A stretch of DNA of 8,588 nt from Arcobacter sp. (GTDB lineage: Bacteria > Campylobacterota > Campylobacteria > Campylobacterales > Arcobacteraceae), in contig JADGEG010000078.1 in assembly GCA_016744485.1 (NCBI GenBank), positions 1-8,588 on the forward strand, in the 5' to 3' direction. Below the pieces are notes generated by a model that saw nothing but the letters and a program-made list of their open reading frames with translations, made no database searches and had not been told where the DNA came from. Below, piece by piece: positions 1 to 6,348 of the stretch. Both the position numbers and the translations under genes were made by a program. The number at the start of each line of letters is the position of its first letter. The first letter of the stretch is position 1.

Positions 1-174
1 AGAAAAGACATAAACCATATTATTTTACTTGGATATCAATATACTATTAATAATGATGATGATGACACTTTAAACCTAGAATATATATATACAAAAAATT
101 ATTCAAATCAAGATGCTTACAAATATAAAATAAATAAACTATCTTTAAGGTATATTAAAAGTATATCTTGGTAA
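1..174 (+). CDS. C-terminal end of a probable outer-membrane beta-barrel protein (Slam/DUF560-like?), 5'-truncated by the window
   Basis: Frame 1 is open from the first base to a TAA at 172-174, giving 57 residues with no Met near the start, so the gene begins upstream of the window. The visible residues alternate polar and hydrophobic/aromatic side chains in three strand-like blocks (around HIILLGYQYTI, TLNLEYIYTK and KLSLRYIKSISW). These are separated by polar loops, one of them NNDDDD, encoded by a short GAT run at 55-66. The chain ends in an aromatic residue (Trp), as is usual for outer-membrane barrels recognised by BamA. The block NYSNQDAYKYKINKLSL resembles the last hairpin I remember for Slam/DUF560 barrels (SN-x-x-x-Y-x-Y followed by a final strand), but this is recollection, not an alignment. 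The next gene starts 23 nt downstream on the same strand, so the two are probably co-transcribed. It could instead be another porin-like or TonB-dependent barrel. Confidence 0.6.
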   Translation, partial: RKDINHIILLGYQYTINNDDDDTLNLEYIYTKNYSNQDAYKYKINKLSLRYIKSISW

Positions 175-197
175 AATAATTTTTAAAGGAGTTAAAT

Positions 198-1736
198 ATG
201 AGTACTTTATATAAAAAAATAATTTTGTTACTTGTCTTATTTATTACAAGTGTTGCTTATGCAAATGTTGCTAAGGTTGTAGCTTTACAAGGTAAAGTAA
301 ATGTAATTAGAGATGGTAAATCATTTTTTATCACAAAAGTAAGTAAAATAGAAAAAAAAGATCAAATTGAAACTACAAAAAATTCAAAACTTCAATTACT
401 TTTTGAAGATAAAACTATTATATCAATAGGAAATAATTCTATATTTAAGGTTAATGAATATTTATTTGATGAAAAAAATAAAAATGTCAAAGCAGAATTT
501 TCTATGTTTAAAGGTGTTTTTAGAACTATTACTGGTAAAATTGGAAAAATTGCTCCTAAAAAATTTATTTTAAAAACAAAAACTGCTTCTATTGGAATAA
601 GAGGTACTCAAATTATTATGAATATACAAAATAATAAAGAAGATATATTTTGTACTGAAGGTAAAATTTATGTTAAGGGGTTTAAAACCAAAAGAGGAGT
701 TATGATTAGTGAGGGTAACTTTGTAACAATTAATCCTGCCAATATTAAATTGAAAGTTAAAAAAATCAAAAAAAATGATTTATATAAAATAAATCAAAAT
801 ATTTCTTTTTCATCAAATATACTAATTGATGATATTTCTTTAACTAAAAAGAAAGAACAAGGTCAAAAGAAAGAACAAGGTCAAAAGAAAGAACAAGGTC
901 AAAAGAAAGAACAAGGTCAAAAGAAAGAACAAGGTCAAAAGAAAGAACAAGGTCAAAAGAAAGAACAAACAAAACAAAAAATAGTTAATCAAAGCTCAAT
1001 CAAAAAAATTTATAATGAAAAAATAAATAATAAACCAGACAATCAACCAGAGAATAAACCAGAGAATAAACCAGAGAATAAACCAGAGAATAAACCAGAG
1101 AATAAACCAGACAATCAACCAGAGAATAAACCAGAGAATAAACCAGACAATCAACCAGAGAATAAACCAGAGAATAAACCAGACAATAAACCAGAGAATA
1201 AACCAGACAATAAACCAGACAATCAACCAGACAATCAACCAGACAATCAACCAGACAATCAACCAGACAATAGTACAAACACAAAAACATTAAAAGATTA
1301 CTTTAATTATAATAATTCACAATCTACATACAAAGGTAATTTTAATAATAATTCTTATCATAAGGATAAACAATATATAAAAACATCTGATGAAGATAAG
1401 CATGAAATACATCAAAACACAGGTATTGAAATGAATATTGATTTAGGTGCAAAAACTAATGAAATTAGTCAAGGAAAAGTTAATTTAAATGAATATAATC
1501 AAGATTATTTAAATTTTAAAGGTTCTGTTAATAGAAATAATTCTAGTTTAAATTTAAAAGGAGAAAAAGGCACTACGGGTAGTGGTAGTGGTACTTTTTA
1601 TGGTGCAGGAGCAAATAAGATAAAAGGTAACATTGATTTTGAGAAAAAAGATTTTGTAAAAAATAAGACATCTACATATAATGATACTACAGATGTCAAA
1701 ATAAAAGGTAAATTTGAAGCCAACAAACAACCATAA
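198..1736 (+). CDS. Secreted FecR-domain protein with two tandem-repeat linkers and a TbpB-like C-terminal barrel domain
   Basis: The 512-residue protein starts at an ATG preceded by AAAGGAG (185-191, 6-nt spacer). Residues 1-22 form a Sec signal peptide with likely cleavage after AYA. There is no lipobox, and the only cysteine is C152. Residues about 23-190 form a FecR-type beta domain with its hallmark IGIRGTQ at 132-138. Residues 218-257 are KKEQGQ repeats and 278-357 are twenty N-K/Q-P-E/D tetrapeptides, together a long hydrophilic, probably disordered linker. Residues 358-512 are rich in Asn, Gly, Lys and beta-strand-like segments. They contain GTFYGAGANKIKGNIDF (465-481), which matches the pattern G-x-F-Y-G-x-x-A...G-x-F/I of TbpB-type lipoprotein barrels exported by Slam proteins. 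The protein has no transmembrane helix and no anti-sigma N-terminus, so it is not a classical FecR signal transducer. A surface-exposed or released adhesin or ligand-binding role is inference. The preceding barrel gene may encode its exporter. Confidence 0.85.
   Translation: MSTLYKKIILLLVLFITSVAYANVAKVVALQGKVNVIRDGKSFFITKVSKIEKKDQIETTKNSKLQLLFEDKTIISIGNNSIFKVNEYLFDEKNKNVKAEFSMFKGVFRTITGKIGKIAPKKFILKTKTASIGIRGTQIIMNIQNNKEDIFCTEGKIYVKGFKTKRGVMISEGNFVTINPANIKLKVKKIKKNDLYKINQNISFSSNILIDDISLTKKKEQGQKKEQGQKKEQGQKKEQGQKKEQGQKKEQGQKKEQTKQKIVNQSSIKKIYNEKINNKPDNQPENKPENKPENKPENKPENKPDNQPENKPENKPDNQPENKPENKPDNKPENKPDNKPDNQPDNQPDNQPDNQPDNSTNTKTLKDYFNYNNSQSTYKGNFNNNSYHKDKQYIKTSDEDKHEIHQNTGIEMNIDLGAKTNEISQGKVNLNEYNQDYLNFKGSVNRNNSSLNLKGEKGTTGSGSGTFYGAGANKIKGNIDFEKKDFVKNKTSTYNDTTDVKIKGKFEANKQP
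849..968 (+). repeat. 18-bp tandem repeat, six full units plus a partial seventh, encoding KKEQGQ
   Basis: Six identical copies of an 18-bp unit run from 849 to 956, and the first 12 bases of a seventh occupy 957-968 before the sequence diverges. Each unit encodes Lys-Lys-Glu-Gln-Gly-Gln. I saw no substitution between full copies, which suggests recent amplification by slippage or unequal exchange. The period is a multiple of three, so copy-number change alters linker length without shifting frame. The encoded stretch is hydrophilic with a net positive charge of +1 per unit. Confidence 0.95.
1029..1268 (+). repeat. 12-bp degenerate tandem repeat, 20 units, encoding N-(K/Q)-P-(E/D)
   Basis: Twenty consecutive 12-bp units follow the form aat-(a/c)aa-cca-ga(g/c). 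Only two positions vary: the first base of codon 2 (Lys or Gln) and the last base of codon 4 (Glu or Asp). Every Gln unit (units 2, 8, 11 and 17-20) is preceded by an Asp unit, so variants travel in blocks. Units 7-9 (1101-1136) and 10-12 (1137-1172) are an identical 36-bp higher-order duplication, and units 17-20 (1221-1268) are four identical NQPD copies. Charge runs from near neutral (NKPE) at the start to acidic (NQPD) at the end. Glu is always GAG here, while neighbouring genes strongly favour GAA, which is consistent with amplification from one founder unit. Confidence 0.96.
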
Positions 1737-1752
1737 AGTTCTAATCTTAATG

Positions 1753-1791
1753 TAATGAAAGGAGCTTAGTTTAACTATACTCTTTTCATTA
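1753..1791 (+). terminator. Hairpin 3' of the FecR-domain gene, possible terminator without a clean U-tract
   Basis: The arms at 1753-1764 and 1780-1791 pair over 12 bp with a single G-U pair and no mismatch, around a 15-nt loop. The hairpin starts 17 nt after the FecR-gene stop and lies between two transcription units, so terminator is the natural reading. The downstream sequence (from 1792) is A/T-rich but mixed, not a continuous T run, so intrinsic termination may be weak, or the hairpin may instead stabilise the mRNA 3' end. The left arm contains AAAGGAG, a ribosome-binding-site-like string, but no usable start codon follows at a suitable distance. Confidence 0.5.
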
Positions 1792-1820
1792 TTTAAATTT
1801 AAAATTTGTCAAAGATTTTT

Positions 1821-1842
1821 TTTAGTAAATTTTAGATAAAAT
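1821..1842 (+). promoter_or_regulatory. Putative sigma-70 promoter for the DUF6394-leuS-lptE-folC operon
   Basis: A TAAAAT hexamer at 1837-1842, in the context GATAAAAT, lies 31 nt upstream of the 1874 start and after the hairpin. It is preceded by a T-rich tract with phased T runs (about 1816-1834). Campylobacterota sigma-70 promoters usually have a good -10 box and periodic T-rich upstream sequence in place of a -35 box, and this fits. TTGTCA at 1806-1811 resembles a -35 box but is 25 nt from the -10, too far to count. In such A/T-rich DNA a match can arise by chance. Confidence 0.4.
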
Positions 1843-1873
1843 ATTTGCCTTATCTATACAATAAAGGATTAAT

Positions 1874-2218
1874 ATGGATTGGGGTAAAGTAATTTATATA
1901 TTTTTCTCTCTTATGTCATTAACAACAACAGCAGGATTTATATATGAGCCTAATTCTATTGCTTTGTTTTTAGCAGCAGGTGTTAATGTAATATCAACAA
2001 TTTTAAAAATTGGTGTAAGAAATTTACTAGCTGCTGAACTATTGGCAAGTTCACTTGTAGCAGATTTGCATCTAATTCCTGCTTTTATGGTTCTAATGTT
2101 TATAGGAAATGAACCATTAGCAATATCTTTGGCTATTGGTGCAGTTGTTGCAAATATATTTTCAATTGTATTAGCTTTAATTGAAACTGTAAAAAATGAT
2201 GATAAGGATGATTTTTAA
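1874..2218 (+). CDS. Small four-helix membrane protein, DUF6394-like
   Basis: This 114-residue protein begins at an ATG preceded by AAAGGA (1863-1868). It has four hydrophobic segments, at about residues 5-23, 28-48, 51-78 and 81-105, joined by short loops (EPNS; KIGVRN; GNEP), and ends in a charged tail (NDDKDDF). It is therefore almost entirely embedded in the inner membrane. Size, the position just before leuS and the sequence style match the uncharacterised family I know as DUF6394 in Campylobacterota; that assignment is from memory. No catalytic motif is visible. The acidic and basic residues inside helix 3 (E55, D64, H66) and the basic loop at K45-R49 are the only polar landmarks. Its TAA overlaps the leuS ATG by one base, so the two are likely translationally coupled. 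No function can be assigned. Confidence 0.85.
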   Translation: MDWGKVIYIFFSLMSLTTTAGFIYEPNSIALFLAAGVNVISTILKIGVRNLLAAELLASSLVADLHLIPAFMVLMFIGNEPLAISLAIGAVVANIFSIVLALIETVKNDDKDDF

Positions 2219-4686
2219 TGCTTTATGATCCACTTATAATTGAAAAGAAATGGCAAAATTTTTGGTCGGATAATAATAGCTTTGAACCTTTAAATAATAC
2301 AAAAAAAAATAAAAAATACATATTAAATATGTTTCCATATCCAAGTGGTCGGATCCATATGGGACATGTACGAAACTATTGTATTGGTGATTGTTTTGCT
2401 AGATACTTTAGAAAACAAGATTATAATGTTTTACATCCTATAGGTTGGGATAGTTTTGGACTACCTGCTGAAAATGCTGCAATTAAAAATAAACTTCATC
2501 CCAAAAAATGGACTTATGAAAATATAGCTTACATGAGAAAAGAACTAAATTCTTTAGGACTTAGTTTTTCTAAAAAAAGAGAATTTGCAACTAGTGATGA
2601 AAATTATACAAAATGGGAACAAAAGTTTATAATAGAAATGTTTGAATCTAAACTTTTATATAAAAAATTAAACACAGTTAATTGGTGTGATGACTGTAAT
2701 ACCGTTTTAGCTAATGAGCAAGTTGAAGATGGTATTTGTTGGAGATGTTCACAAGAAGTAGTTCAAAAAGAAATGTCAGGATATTATATAGCAATTACAA
2801 AATATGTTGATGAATTATTAAATGATTTGAAACTATTAGAAAATAATTGGCCATCTCAAGTAATAACAATGCAAAAAAATTGGATAGGAAGAAGTGAGGG
2901 TCTAGAATTTACTTTCGAGCTAACAAAAGAATCAAAATATAAGCTAGATAAAAAATTTACATCTTTTAATGTCTTTACAACACGACCTGATACGGTATAT
3001 GGTATTTCATATGCTGCATTAGCTCTTGAACATCCTATTGTAGAATACTTAGTAGATAATAAATTATTAAATATAAATAAACTACGCAATATTAAAAATA
3101 TGCAAAAAATATCTTTAAAATCACAAGATAAAACTCCAAAAGAAGGTGTTAGCTTAGAAATAGATGTTATTCACCCCTTAACAGGCGAAAGTATTCCTGT
3201 TTGGGTTGCTAATTTTGTCTTGATAAACTATGCAGGTGGTGCAGTAATGGCTGTACCTGCACATGATCAAAGAGATTTTGAATTTGCAAGAGAATATAAT
3301 ATACCAATAAAAGAAGTCATTAAAAATGAGAATAAAAATAGTAATAAAATAATGACTCAAGCATATACAAAAACAGGAACATTAATAAATTCTGCATGTT
3401 TTACAGGATTAAATAATATAAAAGCACAAAAAGCTATTATTTATCATTTTGAACAAAATTCTTTAGGTAACAAAACAGTAAATTATAAATTAAGAGATTG
3501 GGGTGTATCAAGACAAAGATACTGGGGTGCTCCTCTTCCTTTCGTACATTGTAAAACTTGCGGATTAGTTCCTGAAAAAAAAGAAAACTTGCCAATTACT
3601 TTACCAGAAGATATTGAAATAACAGGAAAAGGAAATCCTTTAGACAGTCATAAAACATGGAAATATTGTAAATGTCCAAAATGTGACAATGATGCAATAA
3701 GAGAAACTGATACTTTAGATACCTTCGTTCAATCATCTTGGTATTTTTTAAGATATGCAAGTGACCCTAAAAGATGGGATAAAGAAGGAATTTGCTTAGA
3801 AGATAGTGACTATTGGATGGATGTTGATCAATATGTTGGTGGAATTGAACATGCAATTTTACATCTTTTATATGCAAGGTTTTTTACTAAAGTATTAAAC
3901 GACTTTTCTTATACAAACTCCAAAGAACCATTTAAAAAACTATTAACTCAGGGTATGGTTTTAAAAAATGGCTCAAAAATGAGTAAATCAAAAGGCAATG
4001 TTGTTGACCCTGATTATATTATAAAAAAATATAGCTCAGATACTGCAAGGCTATTTATAATGTTTGCAGCTCCTCCATCAAAGGAATTAGAATGGAATGA
4101 CTCAGCTGTTGAGGGTTCATTTAAATTTATCAAAAGATTTTATACTAATGCTTCAAATATAAAAAAAGATAAAGAATATGACTTTAATACAATAGATCAT
4201 AAGTCTTTAAATAAGAATGAACAACAAGCAAGAAGAAAAGTTTATGAAGCATTAAAAAAATCACATGAAGTGTTTACAAAAACTAATGCTTTTAATACTT
4301 TAATTGCTTCATCAATGGAAGCTTTAAATTATTTACAAACTCAAGATAATGATATAATTTGGGCAGAAGGATATTATATATTAACAAATATTTTAGAACC
4401 TATTATTCCTCATGTTTGTTGGGAATTATCCACTTTATTATTTAATAGAAAAAACTTTAATGAAAGCATTGAAATGAAAAAAGAAGTTTTTAAGCTTGAT
4501 ACAATAACTTTAGCCATTACAATAAATGGTAAGAAAAGAAATGAAATTAAAGTATCAATAAATACATCAAAAGAAGACATAATTAAACTTGCAAAAGATA
4601 CTTCACAAAAATGGCTAGAAGGAAAAGAAATAATAAAAGAAATTCTTGTACCAAATAAACTAGTTAATATTGTAATTAAAGGGTAA
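2218..4686 (+). CDS. leuS: Leucyl-tRNA synthetase
   Basis: The 822-residue class I aminoacyl-tRNA synthetase charges tRNA-Leu with leucine in the cytoplasm. The Rossmann-fold signature is PYPSGRIHMGH, with HMGH at 47-50. The second signature, KMSKS, is at 587-591. A zinc ribbon is formed by C157, C160, C174 and C177. A second cysteine cluster (HCKTC and CKCPKC) frames the insertion just before RETDTLDTFVQSSWYF, as in bacterial LeuRS. The CP1 editing domain is intact: it has the threonine-rich TTRPDT at 254-259 and GAVMAVPAHDQRDFEFA from 341, where D350 corresponds to the editing aspartate. Proofreading of mischarged norvaline or isoleucine should therefore be retained. The C-terminal tRNA-binding domain ends in the usual LVNIVIKG-like strand. 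An AAGGA sits 9 nt upstream of the ATG. Length is slightly below E. coli (about 860) and normal for the phylum. No anomaly was seen. Confidence 0.99.
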   Translation: MLYDPLIIEKKWQNFWSDNNSFEPLNNTKKNKKYILNMFPYPSGRIHMGHVRNYCIGDCFARYFRKQDYNVLHPIGWDSFGLPAENAAIKNKLHPKKWTYENIAYMRKELNSLGLSFSKKREFATSDENYTKWEQKFIIEMFESKLLYKKLNTVNWCDDCNTVLANEQVEDGICWRCSQEVVQKEMSGYYIAITKYVDELLNDLKLLENNWPSQVITMQKNWIGRSEGLEFTFELTKESKYKLDKKFTSFNVFTTRPDTVYGISYAALALEHPIVEYLVDNKLLNINKLRNIKNMQKISLKSQDKTPKEGVSLEIDVIHPLTGESIPVWVANFVLINYAGGAVMAVPAHDQRDFEFAREYNIPIKEVIKNENKNSNKIMTQAYTKTGTLINSACFTGLNNIKAQKAIIYHFEQNSLGNKTVNYKLRDWGVSRQRYWGAPLPFVHCKTCGLVPEKKENLPITLPEDIEITGKGNPLDSHKTWKYCKCPKCDNDAIRETDTLDTFVQSSWYFLRYASDPKRWDKEGICLEDSDYWMDVDQYVGGIEHAILHLLYARFFTKVLNDFSYTNSKEPFKKLLTQGMVLKNGSKMSKSKGNVVDPDYIIKKYSSDTARLFIMFAAPPSKELEWNDSAVEGSFKFIKRFYTNASNIKKDKEYDFNTIDHKSLNKNEQQARRKVYEALKKSHEVFTKTNAFNTLIASSMEALNYLQTQDNDIIWAEGYYILTNILEPIIPHVCWELSTLLFNRKNFNESIEMKKEVFKLDTITLAITINGKKRNEIKVSINTSKEDIIKLAKDTSQKWLEGKEIIKEILVPNKLVNIVIKG

Positions 4687-4688
4687 TC

Positions 4689-5213
4689 GTGTTTAACTTT
4701 CGTTTATATAGTTTTTTAAAAATATTATTGTTTCTTTGTATTCTTACTTTTGCTTCTTGCGGGTACAAACCATCTATTAATTATGCTAAAAATGAAATAC
4801 AAGGAAATGTTTTTGTAGATTTTATAATTGATTTAAAGGATCCTCGAAATTCAGTTCTTATAAAAGATGCTATGAATGAAATTTTAATTCATAATTTTGG
4901 TACAAAATTAGTTTTTGATAAAAAAGAAGCCCAAACAATATTAAATGTTAGAATGAAATCTATTTCAATGGAAGAGTTACAGTATGACAAATATGGTTTT
5001 AATAAATTATATAAAGCAAAAGTGACCATAGCAGTAATGTATCAAAATAGAAAGAAAATAAAGAGCTTTGATGTTCATGGTGATTATGATTTTGCTATTG
5101 ATACAAATAGTACAATTACTGATACTAAAAGATTTGAAGCCATTAAAAATGCTTCAAGTAAAGCATTACTTGAACTAATTTCTAAAATTGCTGTTGAGTC
5201 TTTAAAAAAATAA
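4689..5213 (+). CDS. lptE: LPS-assembly lipoprotein LptE
   Basis: The 174-residue protein starts at GTG (4689), two bases after the leuS stop, with a weak AAAGGG at 4678-4683. No in-frame ATG precedes the signal sequence, so GTG is needed to keep it. Residues 1-23 are a lipoprotein signal peptide with lipobox FASC, and C24 is the predicted lipidated cysteine. The mature protein begins CGYKP, the start typical of LptE/RlpB. The remainder is a mixed alpha/beta domain ending in a helix (about 140-173), consistent with the LptE fold. In the known pathway LptE sits inside the LptD barrel in the outer membrane and helps place LPS on the surface. Sequence similarity in this family is low, so the assignment rests on the lipobox, CGYKP, length and the conserved leuS-lptE-folC order. 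Confidence 0.85.
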   Translation: MFNFRLYSFLKILLFLCILTFASCGYKPSINYAKNEIQGNVFVDFIIDLKDPRNSVLIKDAMNEILIHNFGTKLVFDKKEAQTILNVRMKSISMEELQYDKYGFNKLYKAKVTIAVMYQNRKKIKSFDVHGDYDFAIDTNSTITDTKRFEAIKNASSKALLELISKIAVESLKK

Positions 5214-5220
5214 TTAATAT

Positions 5221-6348
5221 ATGATTAATCTAAATTCTTTTTTAAAACATAAAAGTCTTTATTATGATAAAATTGATTATGAAGTAATTAAATTCTCATG
5301 GAATGTACTTAAAGTTCATATTAAACTTCCCTTTGTTATTCATATTATTGGTACAAATGGTAAGGGAAGCACAAGTAGATTTTTAGCACATTATTTAAAT
5401 AAGAAAGACTATAAAGTTTTACATTATAGTTCACCTCATATATTAAAATTAAATGAACGAATATGGGTTAATGGAAGTGATATTCAAGATAAAACACTAG
5501 AATTAGCACACATTAGACTTCAAAATTTACTAGATAAAAACTTATTAGATAAGTTAACTTATTTTGAATATATGACTTTATTAGCACTATTTTTAAGTCA
5601 TGATATGGATTATTTAATTTTAGAAGCTGGCTTAGGTGGTGAATTTGATGCTACGAATGTTATTAAGAATGATTTAACATTAGTTACACCTATAGATTTT
5701 GATCATCAAGATTTTTTAGGTAATACTATAAAAGAAATAGCTAGTACAAAGTTAAGAGCATGTGATAAAAAAATGATTTTATCATATCAAGCACATAAAG
5801 AAGTTTATGATATAGCATATGATATAAAAAGTAATAAAAAAATTGATATTAAAATTCTAAAAGACTTTAATAAATATAAATTAAAAAAGAAATTTGCTGT
5901 ATATTTGATGCAAAACCTTCACTTAGCAATTGAAGCTATACATGACTTAAAAATAGATCTTAACTTAGAGTTATTTGAAGATATAGAAATTTTTGGAAGA
6001 TTTTATCAATTTAAAAAAAATATTATTATAGATGTGGGACATAATGTACTTGCTGCAAAAGCTTTATATGAGGAATTAAAAGACAAAAAAATAATTTTAA
6101 TTTATAATTCTTATGTAAATAAGAATTATAAACAAATATTAAGTATATTGCAAGCAATTATTAAAGAAATTTTTATTTTAGAAATTCACGATAAAAGAAT
6201 TGTAAATAAAAAAATACTTATAAAAACTTGTCAAGAATTAAACTTGAATATTAGACAAAATATTTCACTTACACAAGATGAAGAATATTTAGTTTTTGGA
6301 TCATTTTTAACGGTAGAAAAATTTTTACATATAAATAGGAACTTATGA
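5221..6348 (+). CDS. folC: Bifunctional folylpolyglutamate synthase / dihydrofolate synthase
   Basis: A Mur-ligase-family enzyme of 375 residues that joins glutamate to dihydropteroate and extends the folate polyglutamate tail, using ATP. The P-loop HIIGTNGKGST is at 41-51. SSPHILKLNERI (70-81) is the folate-loop region. FEY (115-117) and LEAGLGGEFDATNVI (134-148) are the FolC signatures. PIDFDHQDFLG (157-167) holds the Mg-binding Asp-His pair, and K177 fits the carbamylated lysine. The C-terminal domain shows QNLHLAIEA (231-239), GRF (259-261), DVGHN (271-275; most homologues have DxAHN) and FGS (359-361). At 375 residues it is shorter than the roughly 420 of E. coli, mostly by trimmed C-terminal loops. 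It starts 7 nt after lptE without an evident Shine-Dalgarno sequence and overlaps the next gene by 4 nt (ATGA), so translational coupling is likely in both directions. Confidence 0.96.
   Translation: MINLNSFLKHKSLYYDKIDYEVIKFSWNVLKVHIKLPFVIHIIGTNGKGSTSRFLAHYLNKKDYKVLHYSSPHILKLNERIWVNGSDIQDKTLELAHIRLQNLLDKNLLDKLTYFEYMTLLALFLSHDMDYLILEAGLGGEFDATNVIKNDLTLVTPIDFDHQDFLGNTIKEIASTKLRACDKKMILSYQAHKEVYDIAYDIKSNKKIDIKILKDFNKYKLKKKFAVYLMQNLHLAIEAIHDLKIDLNLELFEDIEIFGRFYQFKKNIIIDVGHNVLAAKALYEELKDKKIILIYNSYVNKNYKQILSILQAIIKEIFILEIHDKRIVNKKILIKTCQELNLNIRQNISLTQDEEYLVFGSFLTVEKFLHINRNL

Noticed and set aside
55..66. GAT trinucleotide run as a phase-variable repeat
   Set aside because: There are only three GAT copies plus a GAC, too short for frequent slippage, and length changes would stay in frame.
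198..263. Lipoprotein signal for the FecR-domain protein, expected if it were a classical Slam substrate
   Set aside because: The signal peptide ends in AYA-N with no cysteine nearby; the only cysteine is C152. A soluble secreted form is still possible.
1029..1268. Possible CRISPR array because of regular repetition
   Set aside because: The units are contiguous 12-mers without spacers and are in frame within a coding sequence.
996..1290. Two long minus-strand open frames (88 and 96 codons) rich in Ile, Leu, Trp, Val, Tyr and Cys
   Set aside because: They are the complement of the 12-bp repeat array, which by its composition lacks stops in these frames. The proteins are simple repeats with no start context, and the plus strand clearly encodes the secreted protein.
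1806..1811. TTGTCA as the -35 box of the operon promoter
   Set aside because: It is 25 nt from the likely -10 box, outside the usual 16-18 nt spacing.
2856..3360. Minus-strand open frames inside leuS (2856-3089 and 3178-3360)
   Set aside because: Both lie opposite highly conserved LeuRS editing-domain sequence and show no recognisable motifs or ribosome-binding sites.
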